From: Stutzerimonas nosocomialis | GTDB taxonomy: Bacteria; Pseudomonadota; Gammaproteobacteria; Pseudomonadales; Pseudomonadaceae | Length of the DNA: 59,561 nucleotides | Assembly: GCF_005876855.1 (NCBI RefSeq) | Contig: NZ_QLAE01000030.1 | Span: 1 to 59,561 of the forward strand | Direction of reading: 5' to 3' | Shown here: piece by piece, positions 27,366 through 37,584 of the stretch | Position numbering within the stretch: the first letter of the stretch is position 1 | Layout of the letters: each line of letters starts with the position of its first letter | Position numbers and translations under genes: made by a program | The notes under the pieces: model-generated | What the model was told of the DNA's origin: nothing | What the model saw: only the letters and a program-made list of their open reading frames with translations | Database searches by the model: none

Positions 27366-28412
27366 ATGACCTCATCCGCCCGTCCCACCTCCTCCCTGCT
27401 TTCCGGTGCCGGCCTGCGTGACGTCGCCCGCCTCGCCGGGGTGTCGACCGCCACCGTATCGCGCGTGCTCAACGGCAGCGCCACGGTCAGCGACGACAAG
27501 CGACAGGCCGTCCAACGCGCCTGCGACGAGCTGGGCTACGTGCTCAACGCCGCCGCCCGCACCCTCTCCTCGCGGCGCAGCATGACCATCGGCGCGGTGG
27601 TGCCGACGCTCGCCACCGAGACCTTCTCGCGCCCGCTCGCCGCCTTCCAGCAGACCGTGCACAAGGCCGGCTATACGCTGCTGGTGGCCAGCTTCGGCTT
27701 CGACGAGCAGGTCGAGCTGAAGGAGGTGCAGACCATGCTCGAGCACGGCGTCGATGCGCTGATGGTGGTCGGCCGCACCCACGACCCGAAGATGTGGCAG
27801 CTGATCGAGAACAAGGGCATCCCCTGCGTGCAGGCCTGGACCCAGGACGACACCCGCGCCAGCGTCGGCTTCGACAACGTCGAGGCGTCGCGGCGCATGG
27901 TCGAGCACCTGCTGGAACTCGGTCACCGCGATTTCGCCATGCTGGTCGGCGAGCCCTCGTTCAACGACCGGGTCGGCGACCGGATCTTCGGCACCCAGGC
28001 GCGCCTGGCCGAGGCCGGGCTGGAACTGCCGCCTCACTGGCTGCTGGAAACCAACCTGACCCTGGAAGACGGCATCGCCGCCACGCAGCGCCTGCTCGAC
28101 GGGCCGACGTTGCCGACCGCGGTGATCTGCGCCAACGACCTGCTCGCCTTCGGCGCGCTGCTCGCGGCCAGGGAAGCCGGCGTGCGGGTTCCCGAGCAGC
28201 TCTCGGTGGTCGGCTTCAACGACTTCGACTACGCCCGCCACCTGTCGCCGCCACTGACCACCATTCGCGTCGAGCTGGAACAGATCGGCGCCCGCGCCGG
28301 CACCTACCTGCTCGACGCGCTGTCCGGCAAGCCCCACAGCGGCCCCATCGAAGTCACCACCGAGCTTGTGGTGCGCAAAAGCTCCGGACCGGCCCCCGCC
28401 TCCACCGGCTGA
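27366..28412 (+). CDS. LacI family transcriptional regulator
   Basis: A 348-residue LacI-type regulator. The N-terminal HTH and hinge are [33 protein letters not shown]...[13 protein letters not shown] periplasmic-binding-protein-like effector domain follows, with late motifs [14 protein letters not shown] and [21 protein letters not shown]. It sits between the divergent enolase-family/TctCBA operon and the co-directional IlvD/FAH genes, beside three matching dyads. It is almost certainly the regulon repressor, with a sugar-acid intermediate as the likely inducer. Confidence 0.93.
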   Translation: MTSSARPTSSLLSGAGLRDVARLAGVSTATVSRVLNGSATVSDDKRQAVQRACDELGYVLNAAARTLSSRRSMTIGAVVPTLATETFSRPLAAFQQTVHKAGYTLLVASFGFDEQVELKEVQTMLEHGVDALMVVGRTHDPKMWQLIENKGIPCVQAWTQDDTRASVGFDNVEASRRMVEHLLELGHRDFAMLVGEPSFNDRVGDRIFGTQARLAEAGLELPPHWLLETNLTLEDGIAATQRLLDGPTLPTAVICANDLLAFGALLAAREAGVRVPEQLSVVGFNDFDYARHLSPPLTTIRVELEQIGARAGTYLLDALSGKPHSGPIEVTTELVVRKSSGPAPASTG

Positions 28413-28486
28413 GGCGCTCGCGCCCGGCCAACACCTCGCCTGCCGTACGCCTCGGCACCTACAACAACAATCGAGAGGTAATCCCC

Positions 28487-30238
28487 GTGAACGACGACCA
28501 GAAGCCCGGCAACACCCCCGCCCAAGGCATGCGCAAGGGCCTGACCAACTACGGCGACGCGGAATTCTCGCTGTTCCTGCGCAAGGCCTTCATCAAGGGC
28601 GCAGGCTATTCGGACGATGCGCTGAACCGGCCGATCGTCGGCATCACCAACACCGGCAGCGGCTTCAACCCCTGCCACGGCAACGCGCCGCAACTGATCG
28701 AGGCGGTCAAGCGCGGCGTGATGCTCGCCGGCGGCCTGCCGGTGGACTTCCCCACCATCTCGATCCACGAGAGCTTCGCCCACCCCAACAGCATGTTCCT
28801 TCGCAACCTGATGTCGATGGACACCGAGGAGATGATCCGCGCCCTGCCGATCGACTCGGTGGTGCTCATCGGCGGATGCGACAAGACCGTCCCGGCTCAA
28901 CTGATGGGCGCCGCCAGCGCCGGCGTGCCGGCGATCCAGCTGGTCACCGGCTCGATGCTCACCGGCTCGCACCGCGGCGTGCGCGTCGGCGCCTGCACCG
29001 ATTGCCGACGCTTCTGGGGCATGTACCGCGGCGAGGAAATCGACCAGCAGGAAATCACCGAGGTCAACGACCAGCTGGTGGCCAGCGTCGGCACCTGCTC
29101 GGTGATGGGCACCGCCAGCACCATGGCCTGCGTCACCGAAGCCCTGGGCATGATGCTCCCCGGCGGCGCCACGCCACCGGCGGTCACCGCCGATCGCATC
29201 CGCATCGCCGAGCGCACCGGCGCCCAGGCCGTGGCGATGATCCAGGCCGGCATCACGCCCGACCGGATTCTCACCAAGAAGGCGTTCGAGAACGCCCTGA
29301 TGGTGCTGCTCGCCATCGGCGGTTCGACCAACGGCATCGTGCACTTGGCGGCGATCGCCGGGCGTTGCGGCATCCGCATCGACATGGACGAGGTCGACGC
29401 CCTCGGCCGCGATATCCCGGTGCTGGTCAACCTCAAGCCGTCCGGCACCCACTACATGGAAGACCTGCACAAGGCCGGCGGGCTGGCGCCCGTGCTGCGC
29501 GAGCTGCGGCCCTTCCTGCACCTGGACGCGCTGACGGTCACCGGACGCACGCTGGGCGAGGAACTCGATGCGGTCGCCGCCTTCGCGCAGGACGTGGTGC
29601 GCCCGCTGGACAAGCCGATCTACCCGCAGGGCGGCATCGCCTTCCTGCGCGGCAACCTGGCGCCTGAGGGGGCGATCATCAAGCAGTCGGCGGCCAGCCT
29701 CGAGCTGATGGAGCACGAGGGCCGCGTGGTGGTGTTCGACGGGCTGGAAGACCTGGCGCAGCGCATCGACGACCCGGACCTGGACGTCAACGCCGACGAC
29801 ATCCTGGTGCTCAAGAACATCGGCCCCAAGGGCGCTCCAGGCATGCCGGAAGCCGGCTACATCCCGATCCCGCGCAAGCTGGCGCGCGCCGGCGTGAAGG
29901 ACATGGTGCGCATCTCCGACGGCCGCATGAGCGGCACGGCCGGCGGCACCATCATCCTCCACGTGACCCCCGAAGCGGCCGTCGGCGGCCCGCTCGCGCT
30001 CATCGAAAGCGGCGATCGCCTGCGCCTGAGCGTGCGCGAGCGCGCCCTCGACCTGCTGGTCAGCGACGAGGAACTGGCCCGCCGGCGCGATGCGCTCAGC
30101 CTGCCGGCGCCGCGCGAGGGCGACGGACGCGGCTACCGCAAACTCTTCCTGGACACCGTCACCCAGGCCGACAACGGCTGCGATTTCGATTTCCTGCGCA
30201 GCCTCAACGAACACGGCAGCATCCCGCAGCAACGCTGA
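28487..30238 (+). CDS. IlvD/Edd family sugar-acid dehydratase
   Basis: A 583-residue Fe-S dehydratase. The three cluster cysteines are C63 (NPCHGN), C131 (GGCDKT) and C204 ([11 protein letters not shown]), and K133 is the metal-site lysine of the family. Length and motifs match pentonate/hexonate dehydratases (for example L-arabinonate dehydratase) better than the biosynthetic dihydroxyacid dehydratase. The GTG at 28487 is chosen for the GAGAGG at 28473; the frame is open further upstream inside lacI but has no support. It would form a 2-keto-3-deoxy sugar acid and lies 74 bases after the LacI gene in the same direction. Confidence 0.87.
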   Translation: MNDDQKPGNTPAQGMRKGLTNYGDAEFSLFLRKAFIKGAGYSDDALNRPIVGITNTGSGFNPCHGNAPQLIEAVKRGVMLAGGLPVDFPTISIHESFAHPNSMFLRNLMSMDTEEMIRALPIDSVVLIGGCDKTVPAQLMGAASAGVPAIQLVTGSMLTGSHRGVRVGACTDCRRFWGMYRGEEIDQQEITEVNDQLVASVGTCSVMGTASTMACVTEALGMMLPGGATPPAVTADRIRIAERTGAQAVAMIQAGITPDRILTKKAFENALMVLLAIGGSTNGIVHLAAIAGRCGIRIDMDEVDALGRDIPVLVNLKPSGTHYMEDLHKAGGLAPVLRELRPFLHLDALTVTGRTLGEELDAVAAFAQDVVRPLDKPIYPQGGIAFLRGNLAPEGAIIKQSAASLELMEHEGRVVVFDGLEDLAQRIDDPDLDVNADDILVLKNIGPKGAPGMPEAGYIPIPRKLARAGVKDMVRISDGRMSGTAGGTIILHVTPEAAVGGPLALIESGDRLRLSVRERALDLLVSDEELARRRDALSLPAPREGDGRGYRKLFLDTVTQADNGCDFDFLRSLNEHGSIPQQR

Positions 30239-30245
30239 ACCCTGC

Positions 30246-30269
30246 GCCGCCCCGCGGTCGCGGGGCGGC
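30246..30269 (+). terminator. GC-rich intergenic hairpin
   Basis: Arms GCCGCCCCGCG and CGCGGGGCGGC pair perfectly around GT, between the dehydratase stop and the FAH-family start. There is no U-run, so it may attenuate or stabilise the message rather than end it fully. Confidence 0.4.
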
Positions 30270-30300
30270 TCCGAGCAACACGCCAACCCTGGAGCGACAC

Positions 30301-31002
30301 ATGAGTTCGTCCGAGCAGACCGACTACCTCTTCACCCCCGGCATCCCGAGCCTGGCCATCGCGGACAGCGGCCAGCGCTTTCCGGTCCGGCGCATCTACT
30401 GCGTCGGGCGCAACTACGCCGATCACGCCCGCGAAATGGGTCACGACCCGGACCGCGAGCCGCCCTTCTTCTTCACCAAGCATCCCGACAGCCTGCTGCC
30501 CGACGGCAGCGAATTCCCCTACCCGCCAGGCACCGAAAGCGTCCACCACGAGATCGAACTGGTCGTGGCCATCGGCCGCGGCGGCTCCGACATCCCGGTC
30601 GAGCAGGCGCTCGAGCACGTCTACGGCTACGCCGTGGGCCTGGACATGACCCGCCGCGACCTGCAGGCCGAAGCGAAGAAAATGGGCCGCCCCTGGGCCG
30701 TGGCCAAGGGCTTCGACCACGCCGCCCCCTGCTCCGCGCTGGTACCAGCCGAGAAGATCGGCCACCCCACCGAAGGCCGCATCTGGCTCGACATCAACGG
30801 CGAAACCCGCCAGGACGGCGACCTCGCCGCGCAGATCTGGAGCGTGCCCGAAGTGGTCGCCTACCTCTCGCGCCTGTTCGTCCTCGAACCCGGCGACCTC
30901 ATCATGACCGGCACCCCGGCCGGCGTCGGCGCCGTGCAGCGCGGCGACACGCTCAGCGGTGGCGTTGAGGGTGTGGGGACGTTGAAGATCACCGTGGGTT
31001 AA
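30301..31002 (+). CDS. Fumarylacetoacetate hydrolase (FAH) family protein
   Basis: A 233-residue FAH-fold protein. It has [16 protein letters not shown], the metal-binding Glu pair in [11 protein letters not shown], the Asp in [15 protein letters not shown], and the C-terminal MTGTPAGVG. Members cleave diketo acids or decarboxylate or hydrolyse keto acids. In sugar-acid routes, relatives split 2,4-diketo-3-deoxy acids to pyruvate plus a hydroxy acid. The neighbouring IlvD dehydratase and the LldD-type oxidase would fit such a route. It is the last gene of the plus-strand part of the LacI regulon. Confidence 0.87.
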   Translation: MSSSEQTDYLFTPGIPSLAIADSGQRFPVRRIYCVGRNYADHAREMGHDPDREPPFFFTKHPDSLLPDGSEFPYPPGTESVHHEIELVVAIGRGGSDIPVEQALEHVYGYAVGLDMTRRDLQAEAKKMGRPWAVAKGFDHAAPCSALVPAEKIGHPTEGRIWLDINGETRQDGDLAAQIWSVPEVVAYLSRLFVLEPGDLIMTGTPAGVGAVQRGDTLSGGVEGVGTLKITVG

Positions 31003-31084
31003 GGAGTTGGGTCTGCCGTTACGTGACGTGCCGGCAAGCGGACGCAGCGCCGTTACGTGCAGCCCGCTTCCGTCTCCAGACCTG

Positions 31085-31115
31085 AAAAAAGAAACGGAGC
31101 GCGAGGCTCCGTTTC
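31085..31115 (-). terminator. Rho-independent terminator of metE
   Basis: On the minus strand, GAAACGGAGC pairs with GCTCCGTTTC around a five-base loop and is followed directly by TTTTTT. It lies 16 bases past the metE stop, a textbook intrinsic terminator. Confidence 0.85.
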
Positions 31116-31130
31116 GTCCGTACCGACGGC

Positions 31131-33422
31131 TCAGACCAGCTCAGCGCGCAGCTGGCGGGCGGCGGCCACCATGTTCACCAGCGCCGCCTCGGTTTCCGGC
31201 CAGCCACGGGTCTTAAGACCACAGTCCGGGTTTACCCACAGGCGCTCGGCCGGTACGCGCTGGGCGGCCTTCTTCAACAGGCGGACCATCTCCGCGGGGT
31301 CCGGCACGCGCGGCGAGTGGATGTCGTACACGCCTGGACCGATCTCGTTCGGGTACTCGAAGCGCTCGAACGCATCCAGCAGCTCCATGTCCGAGCGCGA
31401 GGTCTCGATGGTGATCACGTCAGCATCCATGGCGGCGATGGACTCGATCACGTCGTTGAATTCGCTGTAGCACATGTGAATGTGGATCTGGGTTTCATCG
31501 CGCACGCCAGAGGCGCTCAGGCGGAACGATTCGGTGGCCCAGTTCAGGTATTCCTGCCATTGCGCCTTGCGCAGCGGCAGACCTTCGCGGAAGGCGGCCT
31601 CGTCGATCTGGATGATCTGGATGCCGGCAGCCTCCAGATCGACCACTTCGTCGCGGATGGCCAGGGCCAGCTGGCGCGCCTGCTGCTCGCGGGAAATATC
31701 GTCCCGCGGGAAGGACCACATCAGCATGGTCACCGGGCCGGTCAGCATGCCCTTCATCACCTTGCCGGTGCAGCTCTGGGCATACGTGATCCATTCGACG
31801 GTCATCGGCCGCGGACGGCTCAGGTCGCCGTAGATCACTGCCGGCTTCACGCAGCGGGAGCCGTAACTCTGCACCCAACCGAAGCGGGTGAAGGCGTAGC
31901 CATCGATCTGCTCGGCGAAATACTCGACCATGTCGTTACGCTCGGCCTCGCCGTGCACCAGCACGTCCAGGCCCAATCGTTCCTGAATGCCTACGGCGTG
32001 GCGAATCTCGCTGTGCATCGCCTCGGTGTATTCGGCAGCGGAGAGCTTGCCGGCCTTGAACGACTGGCGAGCCAGACGAATGGCCGAAGTCTGCGGAAAG
32101 GAACCGATGGTGGTGGTCGGGAAGGCCGGCAGATCCAGGCGCGCGCGCTGCACGTCGATACGGGTGGCGAACGGCGAAAGGCGCTGGCTGTGACACGGAG
32201 TGACGGCTGCCAGGCGGGCCTGGACGGTCGGTTTGTGAATACGCGGCGAGGTGGCGCGGCTGGCCTGCACGGCGCGGCTCTCGGCCAACGCGGCCTGCAC
32301 CTCGGCGTCCTGCGGATCGTTCAGCGCGGCCGTGAGCACGGCCACCTCGCGGCACTTCTGCACGGCGAAGGCCAGCCAGCTCTTCAGTTCAGCGTCCAGC
32401 TGGTCCTCGCGGGCCAGGTCGACCGGGCTGTGCAGCAGCGAGCAGCTCGGAGCGACCCACAGACGGTCACCGATGCGCTCCTGGGCCTGTTGCAGCACCG
32501 TCAGGGTTTTTTCCAGGTCGGCACGCCAGACGTTGCGGCCGTTGACCACACCGAGCGACAACACCTTGTAGGGCGGCAGTCGGTCGAGGATCGCCGGGAA
32601 CTGTTCCGGCGCACGCACCAGGTCGATGTGCAGACCGTCCACCGGCAGGCCAGCGGCCAGGCCGAGGTTGTCCTCCAGGCCAGCGAAATACGTGGCGATC
32701 AGCTTCTTGCCAGGCTCTTTCTGCAACAGGTTGTAGGCACGCTCGAAGGCGTTCTTCCAGTCCTGGGGCAGGTCGAGGACAAGAATCGGCTCGTCGATCT
32801 GCACCCACTCGACGCCCTGGGCGGCCAGGCGCTGGAAGATCTCGCCATAGACCGGCAGCAGGCGCTCGAGCAGGTCGAGACGGTTGAAGTCGCCTCCTTT
32901 CTCCTTGCCCAGCCAGAGATAGGTCAGCGGGCCAATCAGCACCGGCTTGAGGTCGTGGCCCAGGGCCTTGCCCTCTTCCACTTCCTCGAACAGCTGCTCC
33001 CAGCTCAGGCTGAATTGCTGATCGGCGGAAAACTCGGGGACCAGGTAGTGGTAGTTGGTGTCGAACCACTTGGTCATTTCCTGGGCGTGGGCGCCGCCGC
33101 AGCAGGCGTTGCGAGTGACGCCGCGGGCCATGCCGAACAGGGTTTCCAGGGTCGGCTTGCCCCCTTGCACGTGGAAGCGCTCGGGAATCACGCCGAAGGT
33201 CAGCGAGTGGGTCAGCACCTGGTCGTACCAGGCGAAGTCGCCGACCGGCAGCAACTCGATGCCGGCGTCCTTCTGGACCTGCCAGTGCGCAGCGCGCAGC
33301 TCGCGGCCTACGGCGCGCAGGCCGGCTTCGTCCAGCTCGCCTTTCCAGAAGGCTTCCTGTGCCTTTTTCAGTTCACGGTCGCGACCGATACGCGGAAAGC
33401 CAAGGTTATGTGCCAATGCCAT
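31131..33422 (-). CDS. metE: Cobalamin-independent methionine synthase
   Basis: A 763-residue protein that transfers a methyl group from methyltetrahydropteroyl-triglutamate to homocysteine without B12. The N-terminal folate half begins [12 protein letters not shown]. The C-terminal barrel has [11 protein letters not shown], the zinc-binding HMCYSEF with its Cys, and [13 protein letters not shown] with the second zinc Cys. The ATG at 33422 follows GGAAG and gives the standard length. It is a single-gene unit with its own terminator. No B12 riboswitch faces this gene; the one nearby is on the opposite strand. MetR-type control is possible, but no clear MetR site was recognised. Confidence 0.97.
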   Translation of the reverse strand: MALAHNLGFPRIGRDRELKKAQEAFWKGELDEAGLRAVGRELRAAHWQVQKDAGIELLPVGDFAWYDQVLTHSLTFGVIPERFHVQGGKPTLETLFGMARGVTRNACCGGAHAQEMTKWFDTNYHYLVPEFSADQQFSLSWEQLFEEVEEGKALGHDLKPVLIGPLTYLWLGKEKGGDFNRLDLLERLLPVYGEIFQRLAAQGVEWVQIDEPILVLDLPQDWKNAFERAYNLLQKEPGKKLIATYFAGLEDNLGLAAGLPVDGLHIDLVRAPEQFPAILDRLPPYKVLSLGVVNGRNVWRADLEKTLTVLQQAQERIGDRLWVAPSCSLLHSPVDLAREDQLDAELKSWLAFAVQKCREVAVLTAALNDPQDAEVQAALAESRAVQASRATSPRIHKPTVQARLAAVTPCHSQRLSPFATRIDVQRARLDLPAFPTTTIGSFPQTSAIRLARQSFKAGKLSAAEYTEAMHSEIRHAVGIQERLGLDVLVHGEAERNDMVEYFAEQIDGYAFTRFGWVQSYGSRCVKPAVIYGDLSRPRPMTVEWITYAQSCTGKVMKGMLTGPVTMLMWSFPRDDISREQQARQLALAIRDEVVDLEAAGIQIIQIDEAAFREGLPLRKAQWQEYLNWATESFRLSASGVRDETQIHIHMCYSEFNDVIESIAAMDADVITIETSRSDMELLDAFERFEYPNEIGPGVYDIHSPRVPDPAEMVRLLKKAAQRVPAERLWVNPDCGLKTRGWPETEAALVNMVAAARQLRAELV

Positions 33423-33753
33423 GTGAATCTTCCATCGAAAATTGAGTTGGAAGAATTGTCGGCACCGGACATACATGAGACAAACTAAATTTATTTGTAC
33501 TTAAGACAAGTTTTACTCATGAACCATGTGCATTCTGCCAAGCGCTGCGAGAACGAACGGCTTACCCGTTGCGCGAGCCAGAGGGGACGCCCGAGCGCAC
33601 AGCCGTTGGCGGAGCAGCGGGCAGCGTATCGACTCGACGATACGAGCGCATGCCCTCGCCAGCCGCGCCTTCCGACAAGGACGCCCTCCTACGCCACACG
33701 CCCTAGCCTTAATGCTTTCTGGGATTTTCCCCGGCCCTTCACTACAGTAGCGA
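33423..33753. other. Intergenic region between metE and the B12 riboswitch
   Basis: This stretch of about 330 bases holds the divergent promoters of metE and of the riboswitch-led transcript. An AT-rich interrupted dyad, ACAAA...TAAATTTA...TTTGT near 33481-33499, lies 60-75 bases upstream of metE and may be a regulator site. No gene was recognised here. Confidence 0.45.
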
Positions 33754-33929
33754 GCGATGGTTTTGATCCTTCGGGATCGAACTAAAAGGGAATGAGGTGC
33801 GAGTCCGTACGATCAATAACTCAGCTGCCCCCGCAACTGTAAGCGATGAGCGATGCCCGAGAACCACTGGCTTTTGGCTGGGAAGGTGGGTGGAGCGATG
33901 ACTCGCGAGCCAGGAGACCTGCCATCGAC
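33754..33929 (+). ncRNA. Cobalamin (AdoCbl-type) riboswitch
   Basis: The region shows the conserved core of the cobalamin aptamer in order: AAAAGGGAATGAGGTGC, CAGCTGCCCCCGCAACTGTA, the internal GATGAGCGATG...CACTGG arm, GGGAAGG, and the B12 box AGCCAGGAGACCTGCC at 33908-33923. A closing helix between GATGG near 33756 and CCATC near 33922 is visible. A following hairpin ACCGGC-GGTTT-GCCGGT (33930-33946) and a CCCCCC run could mask the GGTGGAG ribosome-binding site, so control is probably at translation. It precedes the CbiM-like gene. Confidence 0.93.
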
Positions 33930-33992
33930 ACCGGCGGTTTGCCGGTCCCCCCAACCATACGTTCCGCGCGGTGGGCGCGGTGGAGTTTCGAC

Positions 33993-34673
33993 ATGCATAT
34001 CGAACCGGGCGTCGTTGATGGCGCCAAGATACTTCTCAGTTACGCCACTGCGGTCGGGGCCTTTGGCCTCGCCGGCAAGATGGCCCTCGACAGCGTCCGG
34101 CATAACGGCGGCGTCGCGGCACTGACGGTACGCAGCCTCATCACGACCGCATTGGTGTTCTGCTTCTTCGAGGTATTCCCCCACCACGCGGTAGGGGTTT
34201 CGGAAGTTCATCTGATCCTGGGATCGACCCTGCTACTGATGTTCGGCGCGGGCGCCTCGGCGATCGGCCTGGCTCTTGGCCTGCTGATTCAGGGCGTTTT
34301 CTTCGCCCCGTTCGATCTGCCTCAATATGGGATGAACGTGACCACACTGTTGGTACCGCTCTGGGGTATCAACTCGCTGGCGCGTCGTATCATTTCCCGG
34401 AACACCGCCTACGTCGACACGAGCTATAAGCAAGCATTGGCGCTGTCCACGGCATATCAGGGCGGGATAGTGGCCTGGGTAGCGTTCTGGGCCCTTTATG
34501 GCCATGGCTTCTCTACCGAGAATCTGGCGAACATCGGCTCGTTCGGCATCGCCTATATGAGCGTCATCTTGCTGGAGCCACTGGTTGACCTCGGCGTACT
34601 GGCCGCTGCCAAGGCCCTGGCCCGATACAGCCGCGGCCCGATCTTCAACGTGCGCTTGCACCAGCCAGCCTGA
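33993..34673 (+). CDS. CbiM-type cobalt permease (energy-coupling factor membrane subunit)
   Basis: A 226-residue membrane protein starting MHIEPG. CbiM-type cobalt transporters have an N-terminal Met-His-Ile that binds cobalt, and His2 is kept here. About seven hydrophobic segments are present. The ATG at 33993 is preceded by GGAG at 33981. A longer open frame from 33846 runs through the riboswitch and is not real. Control by a cobalamin riboswitch supports a role in cobalt supply for B12. No cbiN, cbiQ or cbiO genes follow, so the permease may work alone or with distant partners. Confidence 0.85.
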   Translation: MHIEPGVVDGAKILLSYATAVGAFGLAGKMALDSVRHNGGVAALTVRSLITTALVFCFFEVFPHHAVGVSEVHLILGSTLLLMFGAGASAIGLALGLLIQGVFFAPFDLPQYGMNVTTLLVPLWGINSLARRIISRNTAYVDTSYKQALALSTAYQGGIVAWVAFWALYGHGFSTENLANIGSFGIAYMSVILLEPLVDLGVLAAAKALARYSRGPIFNVRLHQPA

Positions 34674-35122
34674 ACTCCCCGCCGCGAGCCTTAAACCGGC
34701 CGTGTCCTACAGGCACGGCCGGCAGGGCTCAGCTGTACTCCCGAGTCAAACAGTCGCTTTAAATACGCCTGCATCCGCAAGCAATTGCATCAGGTTTTCC
34801 GGCCATACCGTTTCACTCGTCGTCGATAGCTGCTGGGCTGACCGCCAGTGATGACCAGGCGGAACGACAAGCCAGGACGTGTGACTGGCTGCTAGCGGCC
34901 AGGAGCGGACGGTTGGTTGACTCCTTAGCCTTCTGAATAGCAGCATGCGGGCCTTCAACCGATGCAGGAATGCCGATGGCCCGTAGCGCTGATTTCTCCA
35001 GTGACGTGGCTAGCAGAGACGTCGCCCTCATCTTCCTGTGGAGTCGTAGCTTTCGGCCTTAAAAATGCTATGAACTCGTTGACCACTCAACGCGCGTTGC
35101 GCCGGACGGAAGTTTCAGCACC
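34674..35122. other. Gene-poor junction between host region and accessory region
   Basis: A hairpin with arms CCGGCCGTG (34696-34704) and CACGGCCGG (34714-34722) follows the CbiM-like stop and may end that transcript. A second dyad, CGTTGA-CCAC-TCAACG at 35077-35092, lies about 30 bases before the KAP gene and may be its operator. Short open frames here have no recognisable product. I found no tRNA or attachment repeat. Confidence 0.45.
35077..35092. promoter_or_regulatory. Dyad upstream of the KAP NTPase gene
   Basis: CGTTGA-CCAC-TCAACG is a perfect 6+4+6 inverted repeat ending 30 bases before the start codon. It is a possible operator; the binding protein is unknown. Confidence 0.4.
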
Positions 35123-37462
35123 ATGACCAGACTATTGGCCCATCTGTCAGCGTGGCGCGCCCGTCGCCGAGCAAAGCTTTACAACGATGCCGCTCCCGCC
35201 AATCAACCGATTGGCGAAATCGGATCGGAGGCACCGATTCGAAAGAGCTCCGAGGATCGCCTTAGGAGAGCTGATTTCGCGGACCGTATAGCCGGCGTAC
35301 TCTCGGAGCTTAGTCCGCTCGAAGGCAGAGTGTTCGCAATCCGCGGCGGATGGGGCTTTGGCAAATCATCCCTAAAGAACCTAATCACTGAACGACTTGA
35401 AGTTAGAAACGATGACACGGCCTGGCTTGACTTCAATCCCTGGCAGTGGGGTGATAGCAGCGCAATATCTCGTGCGCTCTTCGGTCAAATCGCTGATCGA
35501 CTGGGGGGCGAGCACTCCAAGGCGGAGCTCGCTCGTGCCGAAGCGCTGCGACGATACGGGAAGATCCTTACCGGAGTTAGCGCTCCCCTTAAAAAGGCCA
35601 GTGGTTCCAATCACATCATTTCGTCAGTACTGACGAGCGCTTCAGTACTCTTCGTCGCGTCAGCCATAGGCTTTGATCTTCCGACAGCTGCGAAAGTCGC
35701 GGCCGCTCTTGCCGCCCTTTCCGTTGGCACGTCCCTTCTCGGACGCACGCTGTTGCATCTCGGAAGGGACAGAAGTGAAGAGCCGCTCGACAAGGTACGC
35801 GAAGCACTGGACGCACGACTTCGCGAACTCCATCGTCCATTAATCGTTTTTGTTGACGATATTGACAGGCTCGAACCCGAGCAAATTCGGGTTCTCCTCC
35901 GGCAGGTAAAAGCAAACGCCAATTTACCCAATATCGTCTTTGTGCTGCTGTTCCAGCCCAGCATCATAGAACGAGCGCTTGATCCGGTCGCTGACGGCGA
36001 TGGTCGCGCCTTCCTCGAAAAAATTGTGCAAGCCAACTTTGATCTGCCTGCCGTACCAGTGTCGGTCGTGCATCGCATTTTTTTGGAGGAGCTATCCCAG
36101 TTGGTAGGCCGCTATGCGACGGAGTCGAACGGTTTTTCGCAAACACGCTGGGGTAATGCCTTGATCGGGTGCATCCAACCCCGCCTACGCAACATGCGAG
36201 ATGCTCGCAGATTGCTCTCGTCCATCGCTGTTCACGTGCCGCTACATGTATCCGGCGACGTTTTCGAAGTGAATATTGTGGACTTCTTAGTTCTGGAAGC
36301 TCTACGAGTCTTCGAGTCAGATCTACACGAGGCGCTGTTTAGAGAAAGGGCGCTGGTTCTCCAGGAAGGGCGTTTCCGCCGTGACGGCCGGCAGGATGCA
36401 GAAAAAGAGGCAGCCGAGCGATTTCTTGAGGTCGTGCCGGAGGCGCGTCGCGCCCTCGCCCGAGACACGATCAAAGAGCTTTTTCCGCCTCTCGAGTGGG
36501 CGTTCGGTGGCACAAACTATGGTGACGGTTTTCATCTCAATTGGCTGGCGGCAAAACGAGTTTGCTCGCCGCGCTACTTCCCACGGTACTTCGAACTTCA
36601 GACTGCACTCGGCGAGTTGTCGGAACGTCGCTTCACCGAATTCCTAGACGCGACTGCGACACATGACGGGCTGGCTGAGATGATCGCAGCGGTCGAAGCT
36701 GATGGGTTGTTATCCTCACTTGTTGCAAGATTCGATGAGTCCGTTGATCGCCTTCCTGTAGAGAACGCGGCCGTGTTACTGCCAGGAATGTTCAGCATTG
36801 CTCAGAAACTCGTAGGCCTGCGCGGTGGCGGCCTCAGCTCCCCGTGGATTTCCGCGTGGCGAGCGACTTCGTGGTACCTGAAGCGGATTCCGGCAGAGTT
36901 ACGAGGTGGTCTAATAATTGAGGCGCTTCGCCAGACTCAAGCGCTATCGGTTGCTGCGATACTAATTCACCTGAGTGATCCCTCCGATCAAAAAGAAGGC
37001 AAGGCCGATACCTTTGATCCAGCGCTTGATCTCGAGACCGTCGAAGCGATGAAGGAGCTATGGTTGGAGTTGATAAGGGCGCGCGCTGCTGGCGGTCACG
37101 CTTTAATTGCTGAGCCGGATCTTGTGTCCCTACTTTACCAATGGAAGGATTATACGGGGTCCTTTGATGAGCCTCGTAACTGGCTGTTGGGCGCTATCAG
37201 CACCGACGAGGGCTTTGCAGGTATGGCAACTAGCATGATGAGCACTGGTACAAGCCATTCATGGGGTGATCGAGTCTCCACATTGCATAACTACTTCAAC
37301 AGAAAAGCGATTGAGGACTTCATTGGTATCGACGTGGCCAAGGCTAGGTTCGACGCGATCAATCCCGCAGACTTCTCGGAACATGAATTGTCCTTGAGGA
37401 CTTTGCATAATCATCTCGAGGTCTGGCTCGGAATAAAAGAAGGCGACCTTTTCGGCATATAG
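35123..37462 (+). CDS. KAP family P-loop NTPase with membrane insertion
   Basis: A 779-residue KAP-family NTPase. Walker A is at 75-82 (GGWGFGKS), the conserved NPWQWG at 105-110, and two hydrophobic helices at about 165-183 and 188-207 are inserted between the Walker motifs as in KAP proteins. Walker B is IVFVDDID (242-248 region) and the family segment FLEKIVQANFDLP follows at about 297. The remaining 450 residues match no domain I recognise. KAP NTPases include PifA-type phage-exclusion proteins, so a defence role is plausible but inferred. Codon use is less GC-rich than in the flanking genes, which suggests acquisition by transfer. Confidence 0.85.
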   Translation: MTRLLAHLSAWRARRRAKLYNDAAPANQPIGEIGSEAPIRKSSEDRLRRADFADRIAGVLSELSPLEGRVFAIRGGWGFGKSSLKNLITERLEVRNDDTAWLDFNPWQWGDSSAISRALFGQIADRLGGEHSKAELARAEALRRYGKILTGVSAPLKKASGSNHIISSVLTSASVLFVASAIGFDLPTAAKVAAALAALSVGTSLLGRTLLHLGRDRSEEPLDKVREALDARLRELHRPLIVFVDDIDRLEPEQIRVLLRQVKANANLPNIVFVLLFQPSIIERALDPVADGDGRAFLEKIVQANFDLPAVPVSVVHRIFLEELSQLVGRYATESNGFSQTRWGNALIGCIQPRLRNMRDARRLLSSIAVHVPLHVSGDVFEVNIVDFLVLEALRVFESDLHEALFRERALVLQEGRFRRDGRQDAEKEAAERFLEVVPEARRALARDTIKELFPPLEWAFGGTNYGDGFHLNWLAAKRVCSPRYFPRYFELQTALGELSERRFTEFLDATATHDGLAEMIAAVEADGLLSSLVARFDESVDRLPVENAAVLLPGMFSIAQKLVGLRGGGLSSPWISAWRATSWYLKRIPAELRGGLIIEALRQTQALSVAAILIHLSDPSDQKEGKADTFDPALDLETVEAMKELWLELIRARAAGGHALIAEPDLVSLLYQWKDYTGSFDEPRNWLLGAISTDEGFAGMATSMMSTGTSHSWGDRVSTLHNYFNRKAIEDFIGIDVAKARFDAINPADFSEHELSLRTLHNHLEVWLGIKEGDLFGI

Positions 37463-37584
37463 CGAGGCTATTGAACGGAAAAGAAGACAGATTTATTTCT
37501 CTACTCGGACTGTCCGCTCCTGGCCGCTTAGCGACCATAGTTCTGGCAAGCCACCCTTGTCCTCCCTCACGTGGAGGACAAGCC

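Noticed and set aside
28304-30286. Minus-strand open frame of 660 codons over the IlvD gene
   Set aside because: Antisense shadow of a clear Fe-S dehydratase in GC-rich DNA.
33423-33480. MetR binding site before metE
   Set aside because: The TGAA-N5-TTCA pattern could not be found with confidence.
34746-34958. 70-codon minus-strand open frame before the KAP gene
   Set aside because: Considered as a transposase or toxin remnant, but no motif could be matched.
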